Source: Gemmatimonadaceae bacterium (lineage in GTDB: Bacteria; Gemmatimonadota; Gemmatimonadetes; Gemmatimonadales; Gemmatimonadaceae). From it: DNA of 64,000 nt. How positions within the stretch are numbered: the stretch's first letter is position 1; every line of letters starts with the position of its first letter. This document shows, piece after piece, positions 63,671-64,000 of this stretch. Location: the NCBI GenBank assembly GCA_036003045.1, contig DASYSS010000017.1:1-64000 (forward strand), in the 5' to 3' direction. Both the position numbers and the translations under genes were made by a program. Under the pieces are notes generated by a model. It saw nothing but the letters and a program-made list of their open reading frames with translations. It did no database searches and was not told the DNA's origin.

Positions 63671-64000
63671 ATGAACAGCGATCGCCGCGATTTTCTGAGA
63701 CAGTTGACCTTCGCCACCGCGGCCGTCGGCGGAGGCGCGATGCTCACGCCGCTGAGCGCGGAAGAAACGGACCGGGCGGTGGAGCACCTTGGTACGAACC
63801 CGCCGTGGGATTTGGCTTGGGTGGACCTCGTCCAACGCGCGCAGTACAAGGCCGTCTTCGACTCCACGAACTTGTCCGACGGCGCCGCACTCGACCTCGC
63901 CGCGGGAATTCAGGACAACTTCAAAGAAGTCTATGGTTCCGACGACGGCGTTCGCATGGTCGTCGTCATGCGCCAGCTCGGCCAGGTGATGGCGTTCAAC
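63671..64000 (+). CDS. Tat-signal protein, truncated by the window edge
   Basis: The first 110 residues of a protein that runs off the right edge without a stop. The N-terminus NSDRRDFLRQLTFATAAVG is a twin-arginine signal. The visible mature part (PPWDLAWVDLVQRAQYKAV, then DGVRMVVVMRQLGQVMAFN) has no motif I can name. GAGGGG lies before the ATG. It would be exported folded, which suggests a cofactor-containing protein. Confidence 0.7.
   Translation, partial: MNSDRRDFLRQLTFATAAVGGGAMLTPLSAEETDRAVEHLGTNPPWDLAWVDLVQRAQYKAVFDSTNLSDGAALDLAAGIQDNFKEVYGSDDGVRMVVVMRQLGQVMAFN

Noticed and set aside
1-64000. Transposon, prophage or integrated element
   Set aside because: No transposase, integrase, tRNA attachment site or phage gene is seen; gene decay and repeats are present without them.

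Overview
The window is high-GC DNA with no rRNA, tRNA, phage or transposase gene. Its gene families point to the Gemmatimonadota (or a related Acidobacteria-like soil lineage): three PadR regulators each overlapping an ADOP-type FtsX/MacB permease, two large sortilin/BNR-repeat secreted proteins, a large secreted M14 carboxypeptidase, many lipoproteins, and GTG starts. This assignment is inferred from gene content only.

Layout. 1-85: 17-bp tandem repeat. 125-6052 (minus): VWA-like lipoprotein, 4-TM protein, glycosyltransferase-like protein and a FN3/beta-helix lipoprotein. 6298-8387: NlpC/P60 lipoprotein and, convergent to it, an Ig-like (BIG2) lipoprotein with an unusual basic tail. 8457-8658: a large imperfect inverted repeat. 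8668-15104 (minus): tetR, a membrane fusion protein, and an RND pump fused to a TolC-like outer-membrane factor, with two matching predicted TetR operators. 15221-15365: first copy of an intergenic repeat whose second copy is at 35621-35742.

15396-23456 is the most unusual part. A BTAD/AAA+ (SARP-like) regulator diverges from two tandem 48-residue peptide genes that end in a strong intrinsic terminator. They are followed by an overlapping or abutting trio: a GAF-GAF-HlyD fusion, an HlyD lipoprotein, and a PqqD-like/M50 site-2-protease/HlyD fusion. I propose this as a candidate peptide-processing and export system. It has no ABC ATPase and no recognised modification enzyme in the window.

23458-32102: decayed fragments (M28 peptidase, retropepsin-like protease), a HEAT/cyclophilin protein, PadR-ADOP pair 1 and two convergent MacB-like permeases. 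32125-39015: sortilin-like protein and M14 carboxypeptidase. 39162-40996: VOC protein, SigJ/ECF41-type sigma factor, membrane protein. 41003-44087: PadR-ADOP pair 2 with a palindrome overlapping an apparently leaderless promoter. 44110-47377: GH27 glycosidase and small secreted proteins. 47441-50607: PadR-ADOP pair 3. 50662-53687: NDH-2-type dehydrogenase and HtrA protease, separated by a terminator hairpin. 53991-64000: aminotransferase remnant, second sortilin-like protein, broken metallophosphoesterase, MBL hydrolase, an operon of two cytoplasmic trypsin-like proteins plus a miniature LuxR regulator, an unknown secreted protein, a coiled-coil membrane protein, and a Tat-signal protein cut by the window edge.

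Overall the region is devoted to the cell envelope: lipoproteins, export and efflux adaptors, orphan ABC permeases and secreted hydrolases, each set with its own local regulator. At least four genes are decayed.
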